Assembly (NCBI GenBank): GCA_036937835.1
Contig: CM072863.1
Span: 18,598,501 to 18,662,500 of the forward strand
DNA: 64,000 bases
Direction: 5' to 3'
Source: Pampus argenteus
Taxonomy: Eukaryota; Chordata; Actinopteri; Scombriformes; Stromateidae
The translations under genes and the position numbers were made by a program. The notes beneath the pieces were generated by a model. That model ran no database searches, was not told the origin of the DNA, and saw nothing but the letters and a program-made list of their open reading frames with translations. This document shows, one piece after another, positions 1 to 11,911 of the stretch (positions within the stretch are counted from its first letter, which is position 1; each line of letters begins with the position of its first letter).

Positions 1-3000
1 TCCCCTGAACTCCCCTCAGCGGATGCGCTCTTTATCACTGCCTGTGACTTTGAGCTGCTGGCCATCATTTAAGATGAGGTTTACCTCTAAATCTATTTGA
101 AGCTCGGAGCCTTCACAGCTCAGACTGTCGAGACTTTTTTCCACATCGGTTGCCTCCACCTATTCTTCATGTTGCTGCCCCATTAGACAACCTCTTAATT
201 GCCATGGCACTATCTGGAACATACAGGGGAACCGTCATACAATCAGGAGTCCAAACGGCTCATTTTCATTTCCCCGTCAGTGCTTTAACACCATAGAAAA
301 GAGACTTCCTGTGGAGACACCTTTAACATCCTCTTGTCAGTTTAATTGATGGCAAAATTGCCACTGGTGATCAGTAACAACTTGGAGCACTTCTGACTGC
401 AGGTGGCTCCGTGTTGCGAGGTTTCAACTCGTTTATCATATACTGAGCCTTTCTGTTTGGGTTAATCTTCTTTCCTCCATTAATGCTAATGAGTGCAGGA
501 TTTTCTTCAGATTTGTCATTAATTGTGATATCAGCTGATGGTGAAAGAATAATGTGGTTATACAATTAGTAACAAGGAAGATGAGGAGGAGAAAAGGCAC
601 ATTATTTTCTTATTGTAGCATATTTTTTAAACAAAATAACAACTACCATGTTGTAACTAGAAAAAAAGACATTATTCAAGACTATGGCCAAATATCCCCT
701 GCATTCTTTTCAATATTCAATACCAAAATTTTCTCATGGCAATGACAGTATAGTATACATGTTAGACAACCTAAATATTTGATTAATTAAGTTTACCTGC
801 CACCCTGAGCTCCACACTCTTGCGTTCTGTGTTCTTACATAAAGGACAAACCCACACAGCTTTATTAAACATACTATATTTTGTACAATGGACACATCTT
901 CAACCAGCACTCCTGAGAGCCCAATAAACCTGTGAACCACTTTTTACAAACTTTATAAAATCAGTCGGTCCTGCGTAAATAAGTAAACCCGATTTCACTG
1001 CGGTGTCTTTTGTTTTGCTACAGATCTTGAAAGCATGACACTCCCCAAGTCTGATGGCAGAACCAACAAAGTCAACAAAGAGCATCTGCATGTAACCAAC
1101 ATGACATGCTATGATGGTCAGGGTTTGTATGCACTCTGAGGAAAGAGAGTTGCTACAGGGAGCAACAGCAGGGCCTCCAGCCGTCATGATCTCTTTGACA
1201 AACTCAGATTGATGATATTATCAAGGGGAGTGAAAGATCACCTCATCCTGTAAGTAATATATCACTCATGAGAAGTAAAATGGTTTTAAAAAAGGCTGTA
1301 GAGATTCAGACATTATAATGTGTCCAATAGAACCAAAAAAGAAACACAGCAGGAAAGACAACAGGAACCGGAAGGGTTTGGTTCACAGTGTGTTTTTTTT
1401 CAAGGGGATGGTTTCATCTTCTTCTGTATCAACCAATAAGACACACATAGTGAAATCTTTAGAGGATATCCGAATCTAAAACTAACAATACATGTTTAAA
1501 CTGAGACTTGCACTAAATTAATTTAATCAGTTTAATCTGGGTTAAAAAGATCTTCCCTTTGCGCTATGGAATTTGTAGCTAAGGCTAAAACTGAAACTAG
1601 TTGTGCGTTAGACTAGAAAAGCAGATCTATCAACACGGGTCAGTGTGAAGGCTAGTTATGATCTCTGTAGTCCGTGAGTGGTCGGCAAGAATAAGCATCA
1701 GTCAACACTTTGACTGACACAGCCAGGAGCTCTCCTTGGTGCTGAAAACAGCCTCACACATGTAAACTACGCATAGTTACTGCATTATCTCTATTTCACA
1801 TTTTGAGTGTTTCTCCCTTCCACTACAGTCCTGCTAGATACGGAGCAGAGCTGGACTCAAGCCGAGTATGTGGGTAGGAGTGTTGGTTCACACTTTTTTT
1901 TTGGCAGACATAGTGAAGTTTAGTTCCAGGACTTGAGCGCTGTTGTCTGCTTTTACAGCCAGGTCGACACACAGGCTGATGTCAGGTCACACAGGCTGCA
2001 TGCCTTTGGCATCAAAGCAATACTGAATGAGCCAGCTGCACATCAGCCAGACAAGTTCTCCACTGCGACAGAGTAAAGAGTAAGTGGTAGCGAAGGGACC
2101 CAGTTAAAAAAAAAAATAACAAAAAAACTTTTCAAAAGTCTGGGGGGAAACTGTTGTTCATTTCCACAGCATCAAGTGTTGGAGAGTATATTCTGACATA
2201 TAAAGTGCAGATAATGCAGCATGTGTCATGTATTCACTTTGAATCAAAGATGTATTGGTCCTTTTTGCAGAACTGTAGCCATCATGTAGGTTGAAACACT
2301 AGTTGTGGTAAGTTCTTGATAAAACCCACGTAAAACCCACGTAATGAAAAAATAATGTTTAAATTATCTACAGTGACAGTTAGCTGGTTTTGCACTTTTG
2401 ATTGAGAGCAGTTACTATCACTTCACAGCTAAATAAGGGCCAGAATGGATCTTATTGATACCTACAGAGCATTTAAATATGTATCTCAAAACTTCCCAAA
2501 CAGAAACAATACCAAAAGCCCTCAAAAACATCCCAAAAGGTCACAGAAAACTTCTTTAACATACCACAACGGCTATTTTGCATTTCAGAGACAAACGTTC
2601 ACAGGCAGCGGGCTGCTGCGCTCACACATCAACTGACCGCGATCGTACGCACGGTTTTCAGCAACGCAGCAGGAACTCCAGCTGCAGGAACAAAAATGCA
2701 AACTTGCAAGCAGACAGATTTGAGCAGGCATAAACTGTACCGGAGCAAAGTCGTTTGTGAGAAGCAGTTCAATCTATTCGGAGCGGATATGTTTTAGTTT
2801 TTAGTATAAACCATATTCCCCTGAAAGTATTACTTCTCCTTGCTCAGTCACAGGCCAATGCGATAACTGTTTAGCTGCCTAGGTGCCATCCGACTTGCAC
2901 AGCGGTAAAGTTTGCTTTGTTGCAGTTTGGATTGCTTATTTTACAGCTGCCTAGTTACAAGAGAAGCAGGGATTATAAACACAAGTCACATGGACTGAGA

Positions 3001-3865
3001 AATGGCTTGTTTATTGGACAGAATTCAACAGCTGCTCTTTGTAATCAATAAAGTAAGATTATTTTAGCATTAGGGGGTCCGAATCAAACACAACTGCAAT
3101 TCAAATGTATACCTTTGTATTTGGTGGAAGAGTGAATATGAAAAAAATAAAGATTGATTTTCATTCCTGCATCCCTGTAGCCAGAAGATTTTTCATTTAC
3201 TGTTGATGACCCGGTTAGGTCTTTATTGTAAATGAGGGCGACATCTGAGATTTGGTGCCATGTTAAGGCCATTTGGCAGTGCTCTTGTTCTCGGATGGGC
3301 AAACAAAAATCTAATTGAAACAGTGAACACTTGTTGTTGTAGCTTCTGACACGTTCAGTGTGTACACAGCCTAAATCCCCTGCTGTTATTTGTCGTGTGT
3401 TGCTCAAGATCATAGATCTTTCACATAATGGGATGTCTATTGACAATTATAACAGCAAGGAAGACAAAAGTTGTATCAAACAATCATATTTTTGTAGATC
3501 TTGGCTCCCCTGTCACTGTATGTCACAAAGCGTTAAAGCTATAACGTATCCCAAAGCAAACAATACAAGACAATACTGCAAAACCTTAGATTAAGTCAAA
3601 TGCCAAAGCTTTTTATGAAGTTTTCTACAAGCTTTGTGTATGGCACCTATATTATTGTAAAGGTTAGGAAACTAGCACACTTGGCTAATGTTAGGAAAAG
3701 ATCATGGTTATGGTTTAGATGGATGGAAAAAGATGGAACGTTAATTACAGGTTTGTGATGCCATGTAAACTCTGCAATGGGTCTGGTATGTCGACCTGTA
3801 AGAAAGAAATATATGTAAGATACATAAATATACTGTAGATGGACAGATGTCATGTTTTAGGAAGA
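1..3865. other. non-coding, AT-rich
   Basis: No gene is seen. Open frames reach 120 codons (3084-3446, minus) but have no signal peptide, domain or splice context. The 11-bp tandem at 2321 is the only local structure noted. Confidence 0.6.
2321..2342 (+). repeat. two tandem copies of an 11-bp unit
   Basis: AAAACCCACGT is repeated exactly twice in a row. Its small size makes replication slippage the simplest explanation. Confidence 0.8.
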
Positions 3866-4009
3866 AATATCCAAAGTTTCTGGTACCAGCTTCTCAAATG
3901 TGGATATGTTCTGGTTTCATCTATGACAGTAAACTAAATATTTAAACAACTAATCGATATAAAAAAAAAATCAACAGAGGTAATTAAAAGAATTGTTAGT
4001 TGCAGCCCC
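3866..4009 (+). mobile_element. short copy of a dispersed fish MITE (ends ...gttagttgcagcccc)
   Basis: The stretch has ccaaagtttctggtaccagc and cttctcaaatgtggatatg, then a jump to aactaatcgata and a right end of aattgttagttgcagcccc. In my recollection these are the interior and the 3' end of a dispersed teleost MITE family whose ends carry repeated taatcgatta-type motifs. Much of the usual middle is missing, so this is a deleted copy. Two other members are at 21.6 and 26.2 kb. Confidence 0.55.
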
Positions 4010-7000
4010 AGTTGGCATTACACTTAAATCGTGAATTGATGAGTTTTCCAATGTGCACATAATTACTCGGATTTCAACAATTACTCTGGTGGATAAAAAT
4101 AGAAACGGTGGGCAGAACTACAACAATACAACCAAAGATGAAATGAACTGGACTTTTCTTTCGATCTCTAAAGGGTTTTAACGTGTGGATCTCATTTACA
4201 CACACAAAAACCTGATACGAGCAGATCAGAAACGCTCCGCTACCCCCTGCTCATGTCCTTTAAAACAAACTCACGGTCATGGTCGATCGCAGCAGCCCAT
4301 CAAATACCACATGCGGACAAACATTTAGCATTTGCAAATGGCAAGCAGCAGCAAGTGGAGGAGTGACTGGGGGATAGTTTGGTTTAAAAAAAAAAAAAAA
4401 AAAACTCTCTCCAGGACGTGACCACACCTGGCTGCTTGGAAATGTAGTGAGGCTAAAAATTAGTATGCAAAGCTTTTGTCCACTGAACATGATGTTTGCA
4501 GCCTGTGACAAACTGTAATGAACTGAGCAGGGCCTTATCAACCGCGCAGAAACTGGGAATGATCACAGCTCGCACAACAGTCCGCTGTGACAGGAAGTGG
4601 AGTGAAATTGCTGCAAAAGGGGAAGAGGCTTAGAGCAGTGTCAATGCTTTATTTGTTTTTTTGTTTGTTCTTTGTTATCTGAACAGACACATATGTGCAC
4701 ACAGTCTCCTCCTGTCAATCTTCTCCCAGCTTATTGCCACAGTTAAAGCAGAATATAAAGATAATAATTCAACTGCACTAAGTTTACAGCAATCACGCCT
4801 TTAAGGAAAAAAATATCTAGTCTGTTCGGGGATGACGCTGCAATTGGGATGAAAAATATTAACCATATTAACCAACATTAACATTAACAGTAATCACAGA
4901 GCATCCTGCATTTGTGCTGAAGGCAACAAATCGGTCACTCTTTGATATTCGGTTGAATACGGCGGCTCTTTTTAGGTAGAGGCTGTTATACTAGGGAGCA
5001 TGACATATAGGATGCACACCTCTGACGCATACCTTCAATAAAAGACAATTGAAATGACAATAAGATTTACTTCATTCCTTCTAATAGCTACAGAGATTGA
5101 TGTGAGCCTCAAAGAGAGAGACAATCTTTTGCAATCCAATTATGTAAAGCTGGCAGGTTTCCTCTTCACAGTCTAAGATCAATTGAGCAGCGGAGAAAAC
5201 GAGATATGATCCACAGTATGAAGGTCTTTGGTGCCGAGACACAGGGAAGAGGCTGGAGGGGGGGCTGCAGTGGCTCCGGGTGGTTTTGTTGCATAAACTC
5301 AAGTGCAGCAATGGCGAGGAGGGAAGAGATCAAACAGATATAACAAATAAGCGCAACAGAAATGTTTATATCGATGCTAATATATCTCTTTAAAGGTAAG
5401 AAGCTGGCACGTTTTCACAAATCCTGCCCGTTGTGACCCCGTAAAGATGTAATATTAGACGTTATGTTTGTTTTTGCTGTTGTTCTTTTGGTAACTGCAT
5501 AATTGACTCAGTGACCTTCTTGGTGTTGATCAAAGAAAAATTATTTGTTTCTCTAAATAATGTTACATTTGCATATCATCCACAAAAAATATATAATAAT
5601 AATAATCACACGGCAGCAACTTGTCATTTTATATTTATCAAAACAGAGCAGTGAAAGCATGAGGTTTCTTTTTCCCCCAGTATCTCTGTCAGTCTATAGT
5701 GCTAAACTCCACATATTTTTTTTTTATTCAGGCACATGCAACTGTACCAATCACTGTTTTCTCTTGCCTGTCAGAGCCTGTTGAACAATTTGAGGTTTCA
5801 CACCAAGCCCAATTAATTCGGTGGCAGGATGTATTGAAAAGGAACAGTTGTGATGCAGAACCAAGAACCAAAGCATTTTCTGCAAAAAGAAAATGTCAAT
5901 CAAACACACGTCGCACGGTGTCAAGAAAGAAATGAAAAAAGGTCGATTCATACCACTATCTCAACATGGTATTAAGCTGAGCTAGTTATTGCTAAATGCT
6001 CTTATTCTTTGCAGTCTGCTGGTAATGTAGCAATACTTTGACAATTAAGACATGCGGAGTATTCAATGTGAAAGAAGTCATGGCAAAACATTGATCAACA
6101 AACACACACTAAACCAAAATCGTATGATGCAAATACACTGCAAATATTACTGACAGCTCAGTGTTACCATTACCATCCATCAAGTCTATTGATGTCACAG
6201 TTGGTTTCTGCTATCTAATTTCACCTGAGAAAGTAGAATCAAAGAAATGTTCCATTGTGTCAGACAGAAAAAGAAAGAGAGAAATAAAATAAAAAAATCA
6301 TTGTAGTGATTAAACTTAGGGCCCACAATTAACTGCAGGTATTATAGGCAGGGAGATAGCATTTGTAAAAGAGCACATTAAGTCAGGGAATGTAGGCTTC
6401 TCATAAAGTATTCATACGTGAACCGAGTTAAGGTGTATTTCACACACTAATACTTCAAGTGTGATTATGTCGAACAGCTTGTCTTCGTCTTTGTCATGTT
6501 CATTTGAAGCCTACAGCGCAATGCCATATTTTTCCATTATGTCAGTTACACTACCTAATAAATAAACACTCATTATCTGCAGTGTACTGTAGGGGGAATT
6601 GTTCAGATCGCCATATCGAGCTGTCGCCAAGTTGAGCTACGGTTGCGGGCAAATGCATGCTACTATTTTTAGGCATTATTATTTTTACGACCTCTTCTTC
6701 TGCAATGTTTAATGGAACCTGACGGTGGATTTATTGAGAGAGCTGGATACAGTGCCAACGCTCAGCCTTGCTGGCTATTTTTTTCCAGAGTGGCCGCTCG
6801 CAGTATTGCAACGAGAAAATCTGCTACGGGCAAAAGAGCATAAACCGCCATTGTGAGACATCTATAAAACTGTTGACAGGATACCTCCATATGCAAAAAT
6901 GTAAAGAAGGTCAGTTATTACTCTTTGTGAAACACTACTACACATATTCAAGGCTGCACAATGTGGAATCAAGAAGACTTTTTTGGTTTATGCACCAGGC

Positions 7001-10000
7001 GAGTAATTTTAATTTGATTGCATAGGTGCCATCTTATAATACATCCTTGCACGCTACTAGAGAATTAGCACCGCCAGCTGTTTATCTTGGTGCATCCAGC
7101 TCTTAATATTTGCACGGTGGTAGTGGATGGAAACATGGATGCACATTCATTGCATTACATGCAATATTTCAATTAAAAACCTGACTATAGTCTCAGGGAA
7201 TTAAAAGCTGTCCCAGAACACATTAGACATGAGGCAGGGTACAAAACAGAAATGTCTAGTCAGTCTATTACAGGGCTAGCATATACAGTTCGAAATAAAG
7301 TAGGATGTAAATTTAACATTGGCAATATTATCCAAGGTAAGACTTATGATAATGTTCTATTTCTGTTTTTTTTTTTTTTAAACAAAAAACAAAACATTAG
7401 GGACCTGAATCAAATATGTTCTTCAAAACAAACTACATGTACACATTACATTATATATATATATATATATACAGAGATATACATTTAGACATTATGTAGA
7501 AGATGGAATGTAATTCACAGGCGGGAGTGGTGCCATTTAATGTTCAAAGCATTAAGAAACGTACAATCTCACAATTATCTTTTTTTTCTTTTTCTTCCAA
7601 GCAATATTGTTTGCTTGCAAGCTTGCTTTTGAAAGCAGGTGGGTGGTTGTTTTAAATTCCCTTGCTAGGCTGGTCCTTTAATTGGTTTTGGTAGCACCAA
7701 GGTGTCTGTGACCTTTGCTGTGAGCCGGCTTGTTTAAACTGGGGATCTCGTAACCCTCGACACCTTTAAACCCCAGACAGTAAGATGACAGCTAAGATGA
7801 CAACTCACCTGAGGGGCGAGATCGCTAATTTGTAAACCACAAAGAATCGTCCAAATGTGAATTACAGCTGTCACAATGACTGCAGGAACATCACAACTAA
7901 AGTGAAAAATGACACAAATTGTTACACTTTTTTTTTAATTAATAAAAAAAAAATGGGCTCAAGATATATTGTTTACTTGTCTGTGTACAAATAAAAGTAA
8001 AATTATTCATTATAAAAAGTTGGACATTTAAGGTATCAGAATCAGATCAATCCTCTACAGGCTTTTGTGTTTTGTTTTGTTTTGTTTTTTCGTCAGATAT
8101 AAATATGTATTCAGGGATTTCCTGGAGCTATTCTGAAAATGAATGATTTACGCCCGTCCACTGGCTGCAAACCTCTCACAGCTACAGAGGATTTAACATG
8201 CATCACACTTAATAGCCACCATATGAATGTTTAAATGTTTAGAAAGGTTAAGGAACCCTGTAGCCTTTTGAAAAGGTTATTAACCCTGCAGTGTTAGAGG
8301 CATCACCTAGTGCAGGTCCTGAGGTAACACAGCTGTTCTGCATGTGTGACTAGCAACGAACCCAGCTTCAGTATTACACCCTCAGTTTTCCTCAGGACTG
8401 GATTTAAAAACAAATCCATAATTTCTTTTGAATTGTTACAGTGGACCAGCTGCTGACCCTCCTAACAGGAGGGTCAGCGGCTGCACTCTGATGTAACTCT
8501 GTGGCTATTTGGGGAGGCAGAAGGTCACTTTTTAATTATCCAGTTAAATAATTGATAGACAAGACTACTCCTCAATAATCCCTGACACTCAAAGTCATGT
8601 CCTAAAGATAGACTAGGCAAGTTTTTTTTTTTAGCCTCAGTAGCAGTGTAGCTCAAAGGATGGTCAGCAGTGTCAGTCAGACCGCCACTTTAGTCCATCC
8701 TGAATCCTTATTGTAACAACTATTGAATAGCTATGAAAACGTATACAGAAATTCATGGTCCTTAGAGGATGAGTCCTGATGACTTTGGCGACGCCTCAAC
8801 ATTCCCTTTAAAACACTGACATCGCCTTCATAAAAAAGCTGAATATTTAGTTGTAACTGCCCAGTGGCAAGGTGTGTGTGTGTGTGGTTATTCTGTAGCA
8901 ATGAAGGTAAACACAGTGAACGGTTGTGCGTAATAGCACTGCGCTCCGGTGCGACACTTCTCAGAGGCTCCAGATTTATCAATATATCTGTTCTGCTGCC
9001 TTCAGATACTGCAGGGTTTTATAATGAACGGAAGGAGAAGCTTCATCGTACAGTATGAAGCAGATACTGTAAGAATCATCCGCATACATTTATAGATTAA
9101 AGCAGACCAATTTACTGACTTTCCTGCTTCTACCATGTTAAATGTTATTTTCTGTGCTGGCTATGGTTAGACAGTGTTTACTTGGAATGAAATATTTATA
9201 CGTCAAGCATTAATCTCTTTTTGTAGCATATTTGGAGTAAGTATTTAGTTTGATCCTGTTAATATATATATATTTTTTTTTAAATCACAAAAGCAGCAGC
9301 AGATAGTAGTCTTGAGACGTCTGTTTTCAGAGGTAACGTCTAGGACCGAATTTCATACTAAAGACAATATCTATATAACAGTAGTGAAAAAGTATCACAC
9401 ACGGACATTCAACATGATATTTGTAGATTTTAAGTCTATAAGGTGAAATGTATCTGTTGGGTCAATAATTGGAACATGAAGAACTGCATAAAATGGGAAT
9501 ATTAATGCAATTACCTTCGTCTGCAACAAATGTAACAGTGTAATCAAATGATTTTCGTACTCGGAGCGAAAACGGTAATTACATTACTGTTTGCATGTCA
9601 ATGTAATTAATGGAATTTCAAAATGAGTGTCAAGCCATATGATTGTATCAGTGTGTCTGTATCTTGTAGCATAAAAATAGACGGAATACATCATTTCGTA
9701 CATCCGAAGCAATTGCAAATGATTGTCTGAAATAACAACAACAAGATTTATCAGCAAACGGCACTGGATTACAGCTGATAATGAGTTTGGAGTTGAAATT
9801 TTATCATAGACTATTAACTCTATACATCATGTGCGAACAAATTTCCTTTGATACGACTACCTTTCCAAGTAGAACATATTCTGCACAGCACTGAAGGTCA
9901 GACCTCATCTGAATGCGGCCTGTGATGGTGTTTTGAATATTATTTTTCATTCAGAACAATCGTTCAAAAATGGAGCAAGATGCAAATACTTCTTTGAAAG

Positions 10001-11359
10001 CTTTCGGTTGTGCTGAATATCATTGAAATGCAGACAGAGACAACCCATCGGAGACAAATTCCCATTCGACATTTATCGTCCTAGAGAGCATAATGAAATT
10101 CTTATCTTTCTAAACATGCATAGATCTCAGTAAGCTCTCAGTAGAATTAAGGGTTCTTTGACCAGCTGTATATTTGAGATAGATCTATCAAAACGGCGTG
10201 TCATTTTTAACTAATGCTGAGCTGAGTAGAGTTGAGACAGAGCCGCATCCATAATGGCGTGCGAGGAAATGCGACAGCAGAGAGTTAACTCAGAGTTGTG
10301 AGTAAACGATATCCTCACATTTCTTTTTGTTAACTCAGATAACTGACAACACAAATTATACAACGCTCATAACAAAACGGCTGTTATAACTGCTCATTTA
10401 AAAATCATATATTATGTAAATCAGCATAAAGCCAGAAATGATTGCCGCTAGTTACATTTGATGAACGGTTTGTGAACGAACCGACTGCGCATTTTTAAGT
10501 CATCAACCATTCTGACATTATCAATAATGAGTGATGGACGCATGATTACAATGACTATAGAAATGACAAACAAGACTGTGGCCTCATCTGTCCATATTAA
10601 GATAAGCGTGAGTGAGAAGAGCTTAGGGGAGGCATTTGGTGGGATGCTGATTTGAATATGATTAATGAAGGGCCAGGTCTTCAAATTCCATCCAGCACCA
10701 ACAGCCAGTCTGCTTCTGATAGGCTACTGCTCAAAGTTGCTTCTGCTATCACGGCTCGCACTCACCATCTGTTTCTGCCAAGAGCTCAGGAGGGGAGACA
10801 TCTGGGTTCTGTCTAAGCCCAGATCACAACGTAAAGGGTCAAACACGATCTGTCCAGCTGGACAGGAGTTTACCATCCCGACATCTCAGCCAATAAGAGT
10901 GAGGGGGCATTAAAGTTACAATCGGAGACATTTTCCTGTCGCTTTTGTTACCCTCTATTCAGCTTTCACCGAGTTCATAAACGCTTTTACGTTTGATGTT
11001 CCAAACACCCAAAATCAGGGCACGTTCCCTCATGTCAAGTAGAATCGTGTCACTGGACGCTCATCAATTGATGCCCATAACACACCACATCAGATGTAAC
11101 AAGATGCTGCAGTTTACACTGAAAACAACTGGGTGCAAATGTTTGGAGAAATCCATTGCAGGATATAAGAGAAAAAATACACGTGTCTTTGTTAAATTGA
11201 TTCTAATTAATAGTTGTGAAACATACAACAGATACACAGATCATTATTCAAGCAGAGTGAATATTTCTTCGTCACATTGGAATATATTGCAGTAACATTC
11301 TGGATCACAATTTTGAGTCATTGAAATCAGGGGATTTGTACACAGAAGTAATATTGCAC
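4010..11359. other. non-coding, AT-rich
   Basis: No gene is seen. It holds an A-run, TA and GT microsatellites and the hairpin at 8447-8483. If the leftward transcript from 25.6 kb is real, this and the following stretches are its first intron. Confidence 0.6.
8447..8483. repeat. near-perfect 17-bp hairpin
   Basis: CAGCTGCTGACCCTCCT (8447-8463), a three-base loop AAC, then AGGAGGGTCAGCGGCTG (8467-8483). Sixteen of 17 positions pair by Watson-Crick rules and the other is a G-T wobble. It is GC-rich within AT-rich DNA and belongs to no repeat I recognise. Confidence 0.85.
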
Positions 11360-11530
11360 TTTTTTTGTGTGTGTTTTGGGCATTTTGCCTTTATGGTGGA
11401 GACAGGTAGTGCAGAGAGAGAGAGAGAGAGAGAGTATTTCTCCAGCCAGAATCAAACCCACAGGTAGGCGTTGTCTGTTGTCACTTTCTGGTGTGACCAG
11501 CCACTTAGTCAGCTTGATTGAACAGACAAA
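11360..11530. repeat. decayed dispersed repeat beside the SINE
   Basis: The stretch gggcattttgcctttatggt, a GA microsatellite (11412-11434), then ccagccagaatcaaacccac resembles a dispersed fish repeat in which a tRNA-like box B (aatcaaaccc is its reverse complement) follows a purine run. It sits about 50 bases left of the intact SINE. The family is not certain. Confidence 0.35.
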
Positions 11531-11576
11531 AAGATGTTCACCTATTAAACTAAAAGGAAGACTTATCACAGTTATG

Positions 11577-11911
11577 TGGGCAGCTGTGGCACAGAGTTAG
11601 AGCGGTTGTCCATTAATTGGAAGATCGGTGGTTTGATTCCCGGCTCCTCGTATCCTAGTTCCTAATCTCCGCATGTCGAAATGTCCTTGGTCAAGATGCT
11701 TAACCCCAAATTGCTCTGGCAGTGCGTGTGTGTGTGTGTGTGTGTGCGCGCATGTGAATGATTAGTTCTTCCTGATGGCAGCTGGCACCTTATGTGGTTG
11801 CCTTTGCCATCATTGTATGAATGTGTGTGTGTGTGAATGTTGACATGGAGTGTTGAGTGGTTGAAAAGGCTAGAAAAGTGTTATATAAATGCAGTCCATT
11901 TACCATTTACC
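11577..11911 (+). mobile_element. tRNA-headed SINE
   Basis: The head begins gggcagctgtggcacagagt and keeps both internal RNA polymerase III promoter boxes: box A-like TGGCACAGAGT at 11587-11597 and box B-like GGTTTGATTCC at 11630-11640 (consensus GGTTCGANTCC). A body follows with gtccttggtcaaga and cttaaccccaaattgctc, a GT microsatellite (11725-11746), and a tail of tatataaatgcagtccattt with repeated taccattt units. This is a common arrangement in teleost SINEs. The point changes in the boxes and the microsatellite suggest an old copy. It is not a functional tRNA gene. Confidence 0.75.

Noticed and set aside
11577..11660. Functional tRNA gene
   Set aside because: Box A and box B are recognisable, but the cloverleaf is degenerate and the sequence continues into a SINE body and tail.
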